Shown: in pieces, positions 1 to 9,500 of the stretch | Position numbering within the stretch: position 1 is the stretch's first letter | Layout: each line of letters starts with the position of its first letter | Assembly: GCF_018324205.1 (NCBI RefSeq) | Contig: NZ_AP023356.1 | Location: 6,325,501 to 6,389,500, forward strand | Direction: 5' to 3' | From: Actinoplanes ianthinogenes | GTDB taxonomy: Bacteria; Actinomycetota; Actinomycetes; Mycobacteriales; Micromonosporaceae | DNA: 64,000 bases | Notes under the pieces: generated by a model | What the model was told of the DNA's origin: nothing | The model's database searches: none | Seen by the model: the letters and a program-made list of their open reading frames with translations, nothing else | Position numbers and translations under genes: made by a program

Positions 1-4
1 GCGT

Positions 5-3000
5 GTGGTTGGGCGGGCGTCCGCGCCTCGGGCGGGCGCGCCGAAAACGGCAGTGGCGGGACGGGCCGCCGCGAAAGTGGGGAGTGGAGTCGCGGTGGCG
101 GCCAAGTCGAAGGTATCGGCGGGTGTGACGGCTCGGGTTTCCGGCAAGCAGCCCGAGGTGAAGGCGGGCTCGGCCCGGGGGACGGCAGCCAAGGTGGCCG
201 GCGGGGCCAAGACGGCTGGTGCGGTCAAGACGGCTGGTGCTGCCAAGGCGGCCGGTGCTGCCAAGGCGGCCGGCGCGGTCAAGACGGCTGGTGCTGCCAA
301 GGCGGCCGGCGCGGCCAAGACGGCTAGCGCGGTCAAGGCGGCCGGCGCGGCCAAGACGGCTAGCGCGGTCAAGGCGGCTGGCGGGGCCAAGACGACCGGT
401 GCGGTCAAGACGGCCGGCGCGGGCAAGACGGTTGGTGCTGCGACGACGGCTGGCGCTGCGACGAGGGCCGGTGCCGGGAAGGCGGCTGGTGCGGCCAAGG
501 CGGCTGGCGCGAAGGCGGTCGTGGTGAAGTCGGCGACGGGTCGGTCGGCTGCGGCTTCTGCGTGGGCGGCGGGGGCCAAGCCGGCTGCTGGGTCGGCGCG
601 GGCCGCGGTGAAGAGTGTTGCGAAGCCGGTCGTCAGCAAGACGGCGGTGGTGAAGGCTAGTGGGGCCAAGGCCGACGCGGTGCAGGCGGCGGCTAAGACT
701 GTGGCTACCAAGACTGCGGTCGCCAAGGCCGCGAGCAAGACGGCCGTGGGTAAGACGGCCGTGGGTAAGACGGCCGTGGGCACGGCGACCGCGAGTAAGA
801 CGGCTGCGGGCAAGGCGGCCGTGGGCAAGGCGGCTGCGGGCACGACGACCGCGAGTAAGTCGGCTGCGATTAAGACGGCTGTGAGCAAGGCGGTTGTGGG
901 CAAGGCGGCTGCGGGCACGGCGACCGCGAGTAAGACGGCTGCGGGCAAGGCGGCTGTGGGCAAGGCGGCTGCGGGCACGACCGCGAGCAAGACGGCTGCG
1001 GGCAAGGCGGCTGCGAGTAAGGCGGTTGTGGGCAAGGCGGCTGCGGGCACGATCGCGAGTAAGACGGTTGCGGGTAAGGCGGCTGTGGGTAAGGCGGCTG
1101 TGGGTAAGGCGGCTGCCGCGAAGGTGACTTCTTCAGCGAGCGCTGGCAAGACCGCTGCGGTGCCGAAGACTAGTGCGGCGAAGAGCGCGGCGAAGGCGGC
1201 TTCGTCAGTGGCCAAGCCGACGGCGTCGGCGGCCAAGAAGCCGGGGGCGTCGGCGGCTGGCAAGAAGACGGCCGCGTCGGCGGGCAAGAAGTCGGCGGTG
1301 GGTTCTGCGGGCACGAAGCCGGCTGGTCTGGCGGGGGCGAAGGCCGCGGCCAAGGTGCCGGTGGCTCGGTCCGCGGTCAGTGGTGTGGGCTCGGGTGTGG
1401 TGAAGGCATCGGCCGGGGCCGGGAAGAACGCGGCGACGGTGGTGCCGGTGGCGCGGACGGCCGGTGACTCGGCCAAGGTGGTGCCCGGGAGCAAGCGTGC
1501 GGCTTCGTCGGTGCCAGCTGCCCGGAAGGCGGCTGTTGCACCTGGTAAGCCCTCGGCCAAGGCTGCCGTGCCAGGGAAGTCGGTGGCCAAGGCCGCTGGC
1601 CCAGGGAAGTCGGTGGCCAAGGGCGCTGGTCTAGGCAAGTCGGTGGTTAAGGGCGCGGGTCCGGACAAGTCGGTCACCAAGACGGCCGGTGCGTCCGGGA
1701 AGTCGGCGGTCAAGGCGGTGGCGGCGGCTCGGACCGTGGCCAAGGGTGGTTCGGCTCGGGCGGTGACCGGCCGGGTGGGCGGGACCGGCTCGGCGACCGC
1801 GGCTTCGGCGAAAGGGACGGCCGGGCGTGGCGGCCCCGGCAAGACCGCGGCGGCCAAGACCGCCGTGGCGGACCGTGCCAAGGGCGGTGCCGTCGGCACG
1901 GCGAGCGCGAGCCCGGTGAGGTCGGCAAAAGCCGGTGCGGCAAACGCTGCAACGACCCAGGCAAGTGCGGCCAAGACGGTTGCGGCTCGGGCTGGTGCGG
2001 CCAAGGCCGGTGCGGCTAAGGGTGGCGCGGCTAAGGCTGGTGCGGCCAAGACGGGCGCGGCTAAGGCTGGTGCGGCTAAGGCTGGTGCGGCCAAGGTGAG
2101 CGGGGCCAAGGCTGGCGCGGCTAAGGGCGGCACGGCTAACGCTGGTGTGGCCAAGGTGAGCGTGGCTAAGGCTGGTGCGGCTAAGGGCGGCACGGCTAAC
2201 GCTGGTGTGGCCAAGGCGGGTGCGGCCAAGGCCGGGACGGCCAAGGTGAGCGTGGGCAAGGCTGGTGCGGCTAAGGGCGGCATGGCTAAGGCTGGTGCGG
2301 CCAAGGCGGGCGCGGGTAGGACCGGTGCTGCCGTCGCTGGTGGGGCCAGTGGGTCGGGGCGGGGCTCCGGGCAGGTGCGGGTGCCGGTGGCGCGGGCTGA
2401 GGGCGTACGTAAAGGGGTTGTGTCGCAGCGGAAATCTGGGGGCGCGGCAGCGGTCCGGAGCGGTCGGCGCGTCGCGGCGGCCAGCAGTAACTTTCCGAAC
2501 AAGACTCAGGTGACGATGTCGGCGGATGCCGGCGACAAGGACTGGGACCGGGGGGCGTCGTCGGCCTGGCCGGAGTCCGCCGCGGCCGGGTCGCGGCCGC
2601 AGGACGACGAGGTCTCGCCGAGTGAGTTGACGGATCGGCCGTTCCTCGGTGGGTGGTTCGCGCCGCCGCGGGATGCGGCGAACCCCGGACGGGAATCCGA
2701 CCAGTGGGGTGCGGATCGGCCCGATCTGGAAGCTTTGGAGACGCCCGAGGACGAAGAGCCGGCGGGCGAGGATCTGGCTTCGGCGCAGATGGCGGCGTTC
2801 GCGAAGAGCGCTCGGGCTCGGGGGGAGTTGTTCCTCTCGCCGGACGAAGGCGTCGTCGAGGTCGAGGACGGGGGGATCGTCCGGAGTGCGCCGGTGCGGA
2901 AGCGGGCGGCTGCCCCGGCCGGGACGGCCTCGGAGGGTGAGACCGGCGGGGGCCGGGCCGAGGCGGCGGCGGTTCGGGCGGCGCAGGCCGAGATGGCGGC

Positions 3001-6000
3001 CGGCCGGGCGGCGCAGGCGGGAACCGCGGCGGTGGGCCGGTTCGGGCCGGAGCGGCCGGAACCGCCGGCGGCACAGGTCGCGGTCGGCGCCGGCGAGATG
3101 CCGGCCGGCGGGCGACGGGGGATGGCGGCCGTTCCGGATCCGGGCGCCGGTGGGGACATCGGGAGAGCGCCGGTGGAGCCGGGAGCGGCGGACGAAGCGG
3201 CGGCCAGTTCGGAACTCGCGCCGTCCCGGATGACCCGGCGGCAGGCGGCGGCTCAGCGGGCGGCGGCTCGGGAGGCCGGTGCGGTTCGGGCGGTCGGACG
3301 GGCTTCGGTGGTCGAGCCGGAGGAGGACTGGGACGCGAAGCCGGCGGCGGACTTCGCAGACGCTGAGGCTTCGGCGGAGGTGCAGCCTGAGGCGCGTCGG
3401 GGAACCGTCGGGGCTGCTCGTGGTGCGGCGGCTGAGGCGGCTGAGGCGGCGGCGAAGGCTGCGGAACTGGCTGATGAGGCGGTCATGGCGGCCGTTGCCG
3501 AAGGTCCGGGCCGGGGGCCGGTCAAGGCGGTCGGAAGCAAGGCTGCTGGAAGGCGGGCCGCGGCGCCGGTGAAGGCGGTGGGGTCCAAGGCGGGTTCGGG
3601 GGCTGCTGCTCCCGTGAAAGCGATCGGGGGACGGGCGGGGGCTTCGGCTTCGGCTTCGGCGGCTCGGGCGGCGGTGGCGGCTGAGGAAGCGGCGGCGGTC
3701 GAGGCTCGGGGAGCGGGGAAGGCCGGCGGTTCCAAGGCGGCTGGTGGTCGGGCCTCGGGTGGTAAGAAGGCGGCGGCTGGGGTCAAGGCTGCGGCGAAGG
3801 CTGCTGGGACCAAGAGGGCTGCGGGGAAAGCGGCTGGGGGTTCGGCGGCTGGTACCGGTGGGGCTGGGGCGAAGGCGGCGGCGGTCAAGGCCGTGGCTGG
3901 GAAGGCGACTGGGGCCAAGACTGCTGGGGCGGCTGTGGGTAAGGCGACGAAGGTTGCTGCGGGTAAGGCGGCTGGGGCCTCGGCGGCCAAGAGTGTTGCC
4001 GGTAAGGCGGCTGGAGTCTCGGGGGCCAAGAGTGTTGCGGGTAAGGCGGCTGGGGCCAAGGTCGGCGCGGTGAAGGGCACTGCTGCCAAGGCTACTGAAG
4101 CTAAGGCGACCGGGACTGGCGCTAAGGCGACCGCTGCTAAGGCGGCTGCTGGTGGGGCTGTGGCGAAGCGGGGCACGGCGGCGAAGTCCGCTCGCGGTGG
4201 TGCGACCGTGGCCAAGGCGACGGGGACGGCGGCCAAGCTCACCGGGGCCAAGGCTGGAGTGGCGAAGGCCGTGGGTAGTGGTGCTGCGAAGGCGGCCAAG
4301 GCTACGGCTGGTGGGCGGGCCGGGGCGGTAGCTAAGGCGACTGGGGCTGGCGCAGCGGCAACGGGTGCTGCGAAGGCTACGGCTGCGAAGTCAGCAGGGG
4401 CCAAGGCCGCTACGGGTGCGAAGGCTACGGGCACGAAGGCTGGGGCCGCGAGATCAGCAGGTGTCAAGGCCACGGCTGCGAAGGTGGGCACCACGAAGGC
4501 CGGAGCGGCGAAGGCTACGGCGGTGAAGGCGACCGGTACGAAGGCTGCGGCGGCCACGAAGGCTACGGCCTCCAAAGCGGCGGGTACGAAGGCTGGGGCG
4601 GCGAAAGCCGCGGGCGCCAAAGTCGCGGGTGTGAAGGCTACCGGGGCTAGGGCGGGCGCTGCGTCCGCTGGGGGAGTCAGGTCGACGGCCGGTAAGGCGA
4701 CTACTGCGAAGGCCGGGGCCGGGCGGGCGCCGGCGAGGGCCGGTGCGGCTAAGGCGACTACTGCCAAGGCGACTGCGGCGAAGGCGACCACTGCCAAGGC
4801 GACTGCGGCCAAGGCGACTGCGGCCAAGGCGACTGCGGCGAAGGCGAGTGCGGCGAAGGCGAGTGCGGCGAAGGCGAGTGCGGCGAAGGCGACTGGGGCG
4901 AAGGCGACTGCCGCCAAGGCGACTGGGACGAAGGCGACTACCGCTAAGGCGACCACTGCCAAGGCGAGTGCGGCGAAGGCTACGCCCGCCAGGAGCGCGT
5001 CCTCGAAGGCAAGTGGGGCTAAGGCCACAGCGGCGAAAGCGGTCGGCAAAGCGACCGGGGCCAAGGCGACTGGTGCGACGGCTACCAAGGCCACCGCTGC
5101 GAAAGCGACTGGTGTGAAGACCGCGGCCTCGAAGGCTGGCGGCGCGAAGGCCACCACCGCGAAGGCTGGTGCGCCGATGGCTACGACGGCGAAGGCTACG
5201 GGGGCGAAAGCTACGGCCGCGAAGGCTACGGGGGCGAAAGCCACGGCGGCGAAGGCTGCTGGTGCGCGAGCTACGGCGTCGAAGGCGACCGGCGCGAAGG
5301 CTGCTGGTGCGAAGGTATCGGGCGCGAAAGCGACCGCGGCGAAGGCTTCGGGTGCGCAGGCGACTGGGGCCAAGGCGACCGGAGCTGCGGCTCGTGGCAC
5401 CAAGGCGACCGGGGCCAAGGCGACGGGTGCGAAGGCGACCGGGGTCAAGGCGGCTGGAGCCAAGGCGACCGGAGCTGTGGCTCGTGGCGCCAAGGCGACG
5501 GGTGCGCAGGCGGCTGCGGTCAAGGTGACCGGGGCCAAGGCGACCGGGGCCAAGGCGGCTGGAGCCAAGGCGACTGGGGCCAAGGCGACCGGAGCTGTGG
5601 CTCGTGGCACCAAGGCAACCGGGGCCAAGGTGACGGGTGCGAAGGCGGCGGGGGCCAAGGCGGCTGGAGCCACGGCGACCGGGGCGCGGGGCGCGGCTGC
5701 CAAGGCGACCGGGCGCAAGGCGGTTTCGGGGCGGGCCAGTTCGGCCAGGGCTGCCGCGGCGGCTGAGGCGAGGGTTGCGGCGGCGGCTGCGGCTGAGGCG
5801 GCGGCTACCGAGATTGCGCTGGCCAAGGCTGATCAGGCGATGGCTACCGCGAGTGCGGCGGCCCGGTCGGCGTCGGCGGCCAAGAGCGCGGCGGCCAAGG
5901 TGGCCAGGAGCGCGGCCAACACGCGGGCCGCCGCGACGAAGGCAGTCAAGACGACCAAGGCAGCGGCGGCCAAGGCCGCGAAGGCGGCCGAGGCGATCGA

Positions 6001-6241
6001 GGCGGCCCCGGCCCGGAAGGCTCCGGCGAAGAAGGCGGCGAACAAGTCGGCGGCCACCACCGCCGGTGGCCGGTCGACCGGGAACGCGGCCAAGGCCACC
6101 AAGGTCACCCGCACCTCCGGGGCGAACAGCGGCGCCTCGGGTGGCGGCGCTCGCAGCTCCCGCAATGCCGCCAAGGCGGCGTCGGCATCCCGGGCCCGCG
6201 CGGTCCGAACCCCGGCCCCGGCCAGCCGGCGCGCCCGCTAG
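5..6241 (+). CDS. Giant Ala/Lys/Gly-rich histone H1-tail-like repeat protein (5' end may lie outside window)
   Basis: The frame is open to the left edge, so the GTG at 5 is only the first start inside the window. The 2078 residues are mostly 4-5-residue repeats of the types AAKAG, KATGA and KAAVG, very basic, like eukaryotic H1 tails and the C-terminal tails of actinobacterial HU (HupB). Residues about 835-1190 are different: mixed or acidic, with Trp, Asp and Glu, beginning near the motif NKTQVTMSADAGDKDW; an ATG at 2516 could be an internal or the true start. A basic low-complexity tail suggests DNA or polyphosphate binding and nucleoid compaction; this is inference, and no folded HU or Lsr2 domain is visible here. 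Every frame is open through most of it because of base composition, but the in-frame stop at 6239-6241 and the AK periodicity support this frame. Confidence 0.7.
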   Translation: MVGRASAPRAGAPKTAVAGRAAAKVGSGVAVAAKSKVSAGVTARVSGKQPEVKAGSARGTAAKVAGGAKTAGAVKTAGAAKAAGAAKAAGAVKTAGAAKAAGAAKTASAVKAAGAAKTASAVKAAGGAKTTGAVKTAGAGKTVGAATTAGAATRAGAGKAAGAAKAAGAKAVVVKSATGRSAAASAWAAGAKPAAGSARAAVKSVAKPVVSKTAVVKASGAKADAVQAAAKTVATKTAVAKAASKTAVGKTAVGKTAVGTATASKTAAGKAAVGKAAAGTTTASKSAAIKTAVSKAVVGKAAAGTATASKTAAGKAAVGKAAAGTTASKTAAGKAAASKAVVGKAAAGTIASKTVAGKAAVGKAAVGKAAAAKVTSSASAGKTAAVPKTSAAKSAAKAASSVAKPTASAAKKPGASAAGKKTAASAGKKSAVGSAGTKPAGLAGAKAAAKVPVARSAVSGVGSGVVKASAGAGKNAATVVPVARTAGDSAKVVPGSKRAASSVPAARKAAVAPGKPSAKAAVPGKSVAKAAGPGKSVAKGAGLGKSVVKGAGPDKSVTKTAGASGKSAVKAVAAARTVAKGGSARAVTGRVGGTGSATAASAKGTAGRGGPGKTAAAKTAVADRAKGGAVGTASASPVRSAKAGAANAATTQASAAKTVAARAGAAKAGAAKGGAAKAGAAKTGAAKAGAAKAGAAKVSGAKAGAAKGGTANAGVAKVSVAKAGAAKGGTANAGVAKAGAAKAGTAKVSVGKAGAAKGGMAKAGAAKAGAGRTGAAVAGGASGSGRGSGQVRVPVARAEGVRKGVVSQRKSGGAAAVRSGRRVAAASSNFPNKTQVTMSADAGDKDWDRGASSAWPESAAAGSRPQDDEVSPSELTDRPFLGGWFAPPRDAANPGRESDQWGADRPDLEALETPEDEEPAGEDLASAQMAAFAKSARARGELFLSPDEGVVEVEDGGIVRSAPVRKRAAAPAGTASEGETGGGRAEAAAVRAAQAEMAAGRAAQAGTAAVGRFGPERPEPPAAQVAVGAGEMPAGGRRGMAAVPDPGAGGDIGRAPVEPGAADEAAASSELAPSRMTRRQAAAQRAAAREAGAVRAVGRASVVEPEEDWDAKPAADFADAEASAEVQPEARRGTVGAARGAAAEAAEAAAKAAELADEAVMAAVAEGPGRGPVKAVGSKAAGRRAAAPVKAVGSKAGSGAAAPVKAIGGRAGASASASAARAAVAAEEAAAVEARGAGKAGGSKAAGGRASGGKKAAAGVKAAAKAAGTKRAAGKAAGGSAAGTGGAGAKAAAVKAVAGKATGAKTAGAAVGKATKVAAGKAAGASAAKSVAGKAAGVSGAKSVAGKAAGAKVGAVKGTAAKATEAKATGTGAKATAAKAAAGGAVAKRGTAAKSARGGATVAKATGTAAKLTGAKAGVAKAVGSGAAKAAKATAGGRAGAVAKATGAGAAATGAAKATAAKSAGAKAATGAKATGTKAGAARSAGVKATAAKVGTTKAGAAKATAVKATGTKAAAATKATASKAAGTKAGAAKAAGAKVAGVKATGARAGAASAGGVRSTAGKATTAKAGAGRAPARAGAAKATTAKATAAKATTAKATAAKATAAKATAAKASAAKASAAKASAAKATGAKATAAKATGTKATTAKATTAKASAAKATPARSASSKASGAKATAAKAVGKATGAKATGATATKATAAKATGVKTAASKAGGAKATTAKAGAPMATTAKATGAKATAAKATGAKATAAKAAGARATASKATGAKAAGAKVSGAKATAAKASGAQATGAKATGAAARGTKATGAKATGAKATGVKAAGAKATGAVARGAKATGAQAAAVKVTGAKATGAKAAGAKATGAKATGAVARGTKATGAKVTGAKAAGAKAAGATATGARGAAAKATGRKAVSGRASSARAAAAAEARVAAAAAAEAAATEIALAKADQAMATASAAARSASAAKSAAAKVARSAANTRAAATKAVKTTKAAAAKAAKAAEAIEAAPARKAPAKKAANKSAATTAGGRSTGNAAKATKVTRTSGANSGASGGGARSSRNAAKAASASRARAVRTPAPASRRAR
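3720..5720 (+). repeat. Degenerate 12-15 bp coding repeats (Lys-Ala-Thr-Gly-Ala type)
   Basis: Within the giant gene, units such as aaggcgactgcggcg recur imperfectly for about 2 kb and translate to AKATGAKATAAKA-like runs. A similar block with Lys-Ala-Ala-Gly units occupies about 185-1120 and another 1960-2340. Such arrays are prone to slippage and strain-to-strain length change. Confidence 0.75.
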
Positions 6242-6320
6242 CCGAGGCCCCGGGCGCCAGGTCTGGCTTCGGATCGCTCGGCGCGTCCGGCGGTGAGGTT
6301 CGGCCTGGCTCCGGGCGGTG

Positions 6321-6369
6321 TTCGAACAGAAGTTCGGCCCCGCGCTCCGGGTGGTATTCGAACAGAAGT
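6321..6369. promoter_or_regulatory. Direct repeat containing a LexA/SOS-box-like palindrome
   Basis: The 13-mer ttcgaacagaagt occurs at 6321 and again at 6357. The first copy continues to give GAAC-AGAA-GTTC (6324-6335), matching the GAAC-n4-GTTC core of actinobacterial and Gram-positive LexA boxes; the second keeps only the left half. It lies about 90 nt upstream of the RNB ribonuclease gene. LexA control is inference. Confidence 0.4.
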
Positions 6370-6374
6370 GAGGA

Positions 6375-6401
6375 AGGACCGCGCCCGTCGGGTGCGGTCC
6401 T
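6375..6401 (+). terminator. Hairpin between the repeat protein gene and the RNB gene
   Basis: Perfect 8-bp stem AGGACCGC/GCGGTCCT with an 11-nt loop, followed by a pyrimidine-rich tctccc but no long T run. It could terminate the upstream repeat gene or act in the leader of the ribonuclease gene, which starts 25 nt downstream. Confidence 0.45.
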
Positions 6402-6425
6402 CTCCCGTTGGGGTAGGAATGGGCG

Positions 6426-7850
6426 GTGCCGATCAAACGGGTGTGGGCGCCGCAGATTGACTTCTCCGTGTTGCGCCGGGAGCTGGGATTGCCGGGAGAG
6501 TTTCCGGCTGCGGTGATCGCGGAGGCGGAGCAGGCGGCCGCCGTGGTGCCGGGTGGTGCGGATCGGACGGACGTGCCGTTCGTGACGATCGACCCCGCCG
6601 GGTCGCAGGATCTGGATCAGGCGATGCACCTGAGCCGGCGCGACGGCGGCGGCTACCGGGTGCGGTATGCGATCGCGGACGTGGCCTCGTTCGTCCGGCC
6701 GGGTGGGGCGGTCGAGGCGGAGAGCTGGGTGCGGGGGCAGACCGTGTATCTGCCGGACGGGCGGATTCCGCTGCATCCGCCGGTGCTCAGCGAAGGGGCG
6801 GTGAGCCTGTTCGCGGACGTGGAGCGGGCCGCCGTGGTGTGGACGATCGACCTGGACGCGGACGGGGCGACGACCGCTACGCATCTGGAGCGTGCGCGGG
6901 TGCGCAGCCGGGCCAAGCTGGACTATCCGAGCGTGCAGCGGGAGCTGGACGGCGGCGAGCCGTCGGAGCCGGTGGCGCTGCTCGCGGAGATCGGGACCCT
7001 GCTGGCGCGGCGGGCGGCCGAGCGGGGTGCGGTCAACCTGCCTCTTCCGGCGCAGGAGGTGGAGCGGGACGGGGACGGCTGGCGGCTGGTGCTGCGGGCG
7101 CCGCTGCCGGTGGAGGAGCACAACGCGCAGATCTCGCTGCTCACCGGGATGGCCGCGGCGCGGATCATGCTGGACGGCGGGATCGGGATGCTGCGGACCA
7201 TGCCCGGGCCGAAACCGGAGGCGGTCGACGGGCTGCGGGCCGCGGCGGCGTCGCTCGGGGTGGACTGGCCGGCCGGGGCGAGTGTCGGTGCGGTGGTGGC
7301 CTCGGTCGATCCGGGCAGCCCGCGCGGTGCCGCGTTTCTCGATCAGGCGGCGGAGTTGTTGCGGGGTGCGGCGTACACCGCCTTCGGTGGCGACGCCGGC
7401 CCGGCGCCCGAGGACGCCGGCCACGGTGGGGTGGGCGCGCCGTATGCGCACGTCACGGCACCGCTGCGGCGCCTGGCCGACCGATACGTCACGGAGACCT
7501 GCCTGGCCCTGTACGAGAACCGCCCGGTCCCGCCGTGGGCGCTCGACGCCCTGCCCCGCCTCCCGAAACAGATGACCGCGACGGACCGGCTCGCCTCGGC
7601 CGCCGACCGGGGCGCCATCGACCTGGCCGAGGCGGTGCTGCTGCACGGCCGGGTGGGCGAGTGCTTCGATGCCGCGGTGCTGGACCGCGAGGAGGCCTCC
7701 GGCAAACGACCGGCCGGCGGCACCGTGGCCCTCGACGATCCGGCGGTCCGCGCCCGCTGCCTCGGCGACCTGCCCCTGGGCGCCCGCATCCAGGCCCGTC
7801 TCACCGCGGCCGACCCGGCGACCCGCACCGTCCGCTTCGAACGAGCCTGA
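6426..7850 (+). CDS. RNB-domain (RNase II/R family) ribonuclease
   Basis: A 474-residue protein dominated by the RNB catalytic domain of 3'-5' exoribonucleases. The acidic metal-binding signature TIDPAGSQDLDQAM is at about residues 57-70, followed by YRVRYAIADVASFV and the typical YLPDGRIPLHPP segment. A characteristic ITAPLRR-type motif (here HVTAPLRRLADRY) is at about 343-355. It lacks obvious N-terminal cold-shock domains and the full C-terminal S1 domain, so it is the short actinobacterial form; a small OB-like tail may begin near residue 400. It probably degrades RNA in the cytoplasm. The GTG at 6426 is the first start after the hairpin; the gene stands alone, with a gene-free repeat region after it. 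Confidence 0.9.
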   Translation: MPIKRVWAPQIDFSVLRRELGLPGEFPAAVIAEAEQAAAVVPGGADRTDVPFVTIDPAGSQDLDQAMHLSRRDGGGYRVRYAIADVASFVRPGGAVEAESWVRGQTVYLPDGRIPLHPPVLSEGAVSLFADVERAAVVWTIDLDADGATTATHLERARVRSRAKLDYPSVQRELDGGEPSEPVALLAEIGTLLARRAAERGAVNLPLPAQEVERDGDGWRLVLRAPLPVEEHNAQISLLTGMAAARIMLDGGIGMLRTMPGPKPEAVDGLRAAAASLGVDWPAGASVGAVVASVDPGSPRGAAFLDQAAELLRGAAYTAFGGDAGPAPEDAGHGGVGAPYAHVTAPLRRLADRYVTETCLALYENRPVPPWALDALPRLPKQMTATDRLASAADRGAIDLAEAVLLHGRVGECFDAAVLDREEASGKRPAGGTVALDDPAVRARCLGDLPLGARIQARLTAADPATRTVRFERA

Positions 7851-8002
7851 CCCGGAGCCCCGCCCGAAGAAATCCGCACCTCAACGGCCCGCCCTCCCCA
7901 GGGGGCCACCGCCAGAATCAGTGTGGCGGGCGATGCGGTGACCGCGCGGCCAGGCTGTGGACAGCCCGCTGATGTGGAAAACGCTGAAGCCACGGCGCCC
8001 GG

Positions 8003-8510
8003 GGCGGCACCAGTGCGGGTTCGCGGGCACGCCGGTCGGGCGGGTGCGACGGTGTTCGCGGGGCCGTGGCCGGGCGGAGCCGGTGCGGGTTCGTGGGTGT
8101 ACCGGTCGGGCGGATGCGACCGCGTTCGCGGGGGCCGTGGCCGGGTGGGTGCGACGGTGTTCGCGGGAGCGGTGGTCGGGCGGTGCCGGTGCGGGTTTGT
8201 GGGTGCGCCGGTCGGGTGGGTGCGACGGTGTTCGCGGGGCGGTGGTCGGGCGGAACCGTGCGGGATCGTGGGTGCGCCGGTCGGGCGGGTGCGACGGTGT
8301 TCGCGGGGGCGCTGGCCGGGTGAACCGGTGCGGGTTCGTGGGTGCGCCGGTCGGGCGGGTGCGACGGTGTTCGCGGGGGCGCTGGCCGGGTGAACCGGTG
8401 CGGGTTCGTGGGTGCGCCGGTCGGGCGGATGCGACCGCGCTCGCGGGGGCGCGGCGGAACCGGTGCCGGCTCGTAGACGCGGCGGCCGGGCGGAACCGGT
8501 GCGAGCTCAC
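8003..8510. repeat. About 70-bp tandem repeat array in a gene-free interval
   Basis: Between the ribonuclease stop (7850) and panB (8569) there is no convincing gene. The motif tcgggcgggtgcgac recurs at 8036, 8106 (variant), 8212, 8281, 8351 and 8421, i.e. steps of 69-70 bp with one partial unit near 8142. Units 8281 and 8351 are essentially identical over 70 bp. Long open frames on both strands (for example plus strand 7957-9729) are by-products: they run into panB antisense. The stretch 7851-8002 shows nothing else recognisable. Confidence 0.85.
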
Positions 8511-8528
8511 CGGGAGGGCGACGGACCG

Positions 8529-8551
8529 GGCCGGGAGCGGGGCTCCCGGCC
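8529..8551 (-). terminator. panB terminator hairpin
   Basis: Perfect 10-bp stem GGCCGGGAGC/GCTCCCGGCC with a 3-nt loop, 18 nt beyond the panB stop codon as read on the minus strand. Confidence 0.65.
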
Positions 8552-8568
8552 GTACCGTAAAGCGGGTT

Positions 8569-9399
8569 TCAGAAGGTGTGTTCCGCGGTGGGGAACTCGC
8601 CGTTGCGGACTTCGTCGGCGAACTGGCGGGTGGCCTCGGTGAGTGCGCCCGCGAGGTCGGCGTAACGCTTGACGAAGCGCGGGGCCTTGCCGGTGCGCAG
8701 GCCGGCCATGTCCTGCCAGACCAGGACCTGGGCGTCCGTGTCCGGGCCGGCGCCGATGCCGACCGTGGGGATCGGCAGCTCCTTGGTGATCTGCTTGGCG
8801 ACCTCGCCCGGGACCATCTCCAGCACGACCGCGAAGGCGCCGGCGTCGACGACCGCGCGGGCGTCCGAGATCACCTCGGCGCCCTCGTTCTCCCGGCCCT
8901 GGACGCGGTAGCCGCCGATGGCGTGCTCGCGCTGCGGGGTGAAGCCGATGTGTGCCATCACCGGGATGCCGGCGCTGGTGATCGCCTCGATCTGCGGGGC
9001 CATTTTCCGCCCGCCCTCCAGCTTGACCGCGTGGCAGCCGCCCTCCTTCATGAACCGGACGGCGGTGCGCAGTGCCTGGGTGGGCCCCTCTTCGTAGCTG
9101 CCGAACGGCAGGTCGCCGACGATCAGCGCGGTCTTGGTGGCCCGGACCACGGCGCGGACCAGCGGCAACAGCTCGTCGACGGTGATCGGGACGGTGGTCT
9201 CGTAGCCGAACACGTTGTTCGCGGCGGAGTCGCCGACGAGCAGGACCGGTACGCCGGACTGGTCGAAGATCGACGCGGTGTACTGGTCGTAGGACGTGAG
9301 CATCGGCCAGCGGTCGCCGCGGACCTTGGCGTTGAGCAGGTCACGGGTGCGGACCCGGCGAGTCGCGGGCCCACCGTACAAGGTCGGAATTTCCGACAT
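8569..9399 (-). CDS. panB: 3-methyl-2-oxobutanoate hydroxymethyltransferase
   Basis: 276 residues, the usual length for PanB. It catalyses the first step of pantothenate synthesis: transfer of a hydroxymethyl group from 5,10-methylene-tetrahydrofolate to alpha-ketoisovalerate to give ketopantoate. Family motifs are intact: MLTSYDQYTASIFDQSG, the metal-binding VGDSAANNVFGYETT, VKLEGG and HIGFTPQ, and TVGIGAGPDTDAQVLVWQD. Start ATG at 9399. It is transcribed in the same direction as nadE (about 100 bp upstream on the minus strand), so the two cofactor genes may be cotranscribed. panB also lies near glnA2/glnE in mycobacteria, which supports conserved gene order. Confidence 0.97.
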   Translation of the reverse strand: MSEIPTLYGGPATRRVRTRDLLNAKVRGDRWPMLTSYDQYTASIFDQSGVPVLLVGDSAANNVFGYETTVPITVDELLPLVRAVVRATKTALIVGDLPFGSYEEGPTQALRTAVRFMKEGGCHAVKLEGGRKMAPQIEAITSAGIPVMAHIGFTPQREHAIGGYRVQGRENEGAEVISDARAVVDAGAFAVVLEMVPGEVAKQITKELPIPTVGIGAGPDTDAQVLVWQDMAGLRTGKAPRFVKRYADLAGALTEATRQFADEVRNGEFPTAEHTF

Positions 9400-9500
9400 G
9401 TCGTCACTCTCCTCCCTCGAGGCCGCCTGGTGCGGTCCCCGGGTGTCGGGGCCATCGTCGCACCACGGCGGCCATTAGGCCGAGGGGTCAGTGGAAGGTG

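Noticed and set aside
3253..6436. Long minus-strand frames (857 and 660 residues) opposite the AK-rich gene
   Set aside because: Mirror images of the repeat codons, giving AFAPVA-type runs or Arg/Gly-rich sequence; no independent coding signal.
8003..8510. CRISPR array
   Set aside because: Units abut without unique spacers and are 70 bp, far from repeat-spacer structure; no cas genes.
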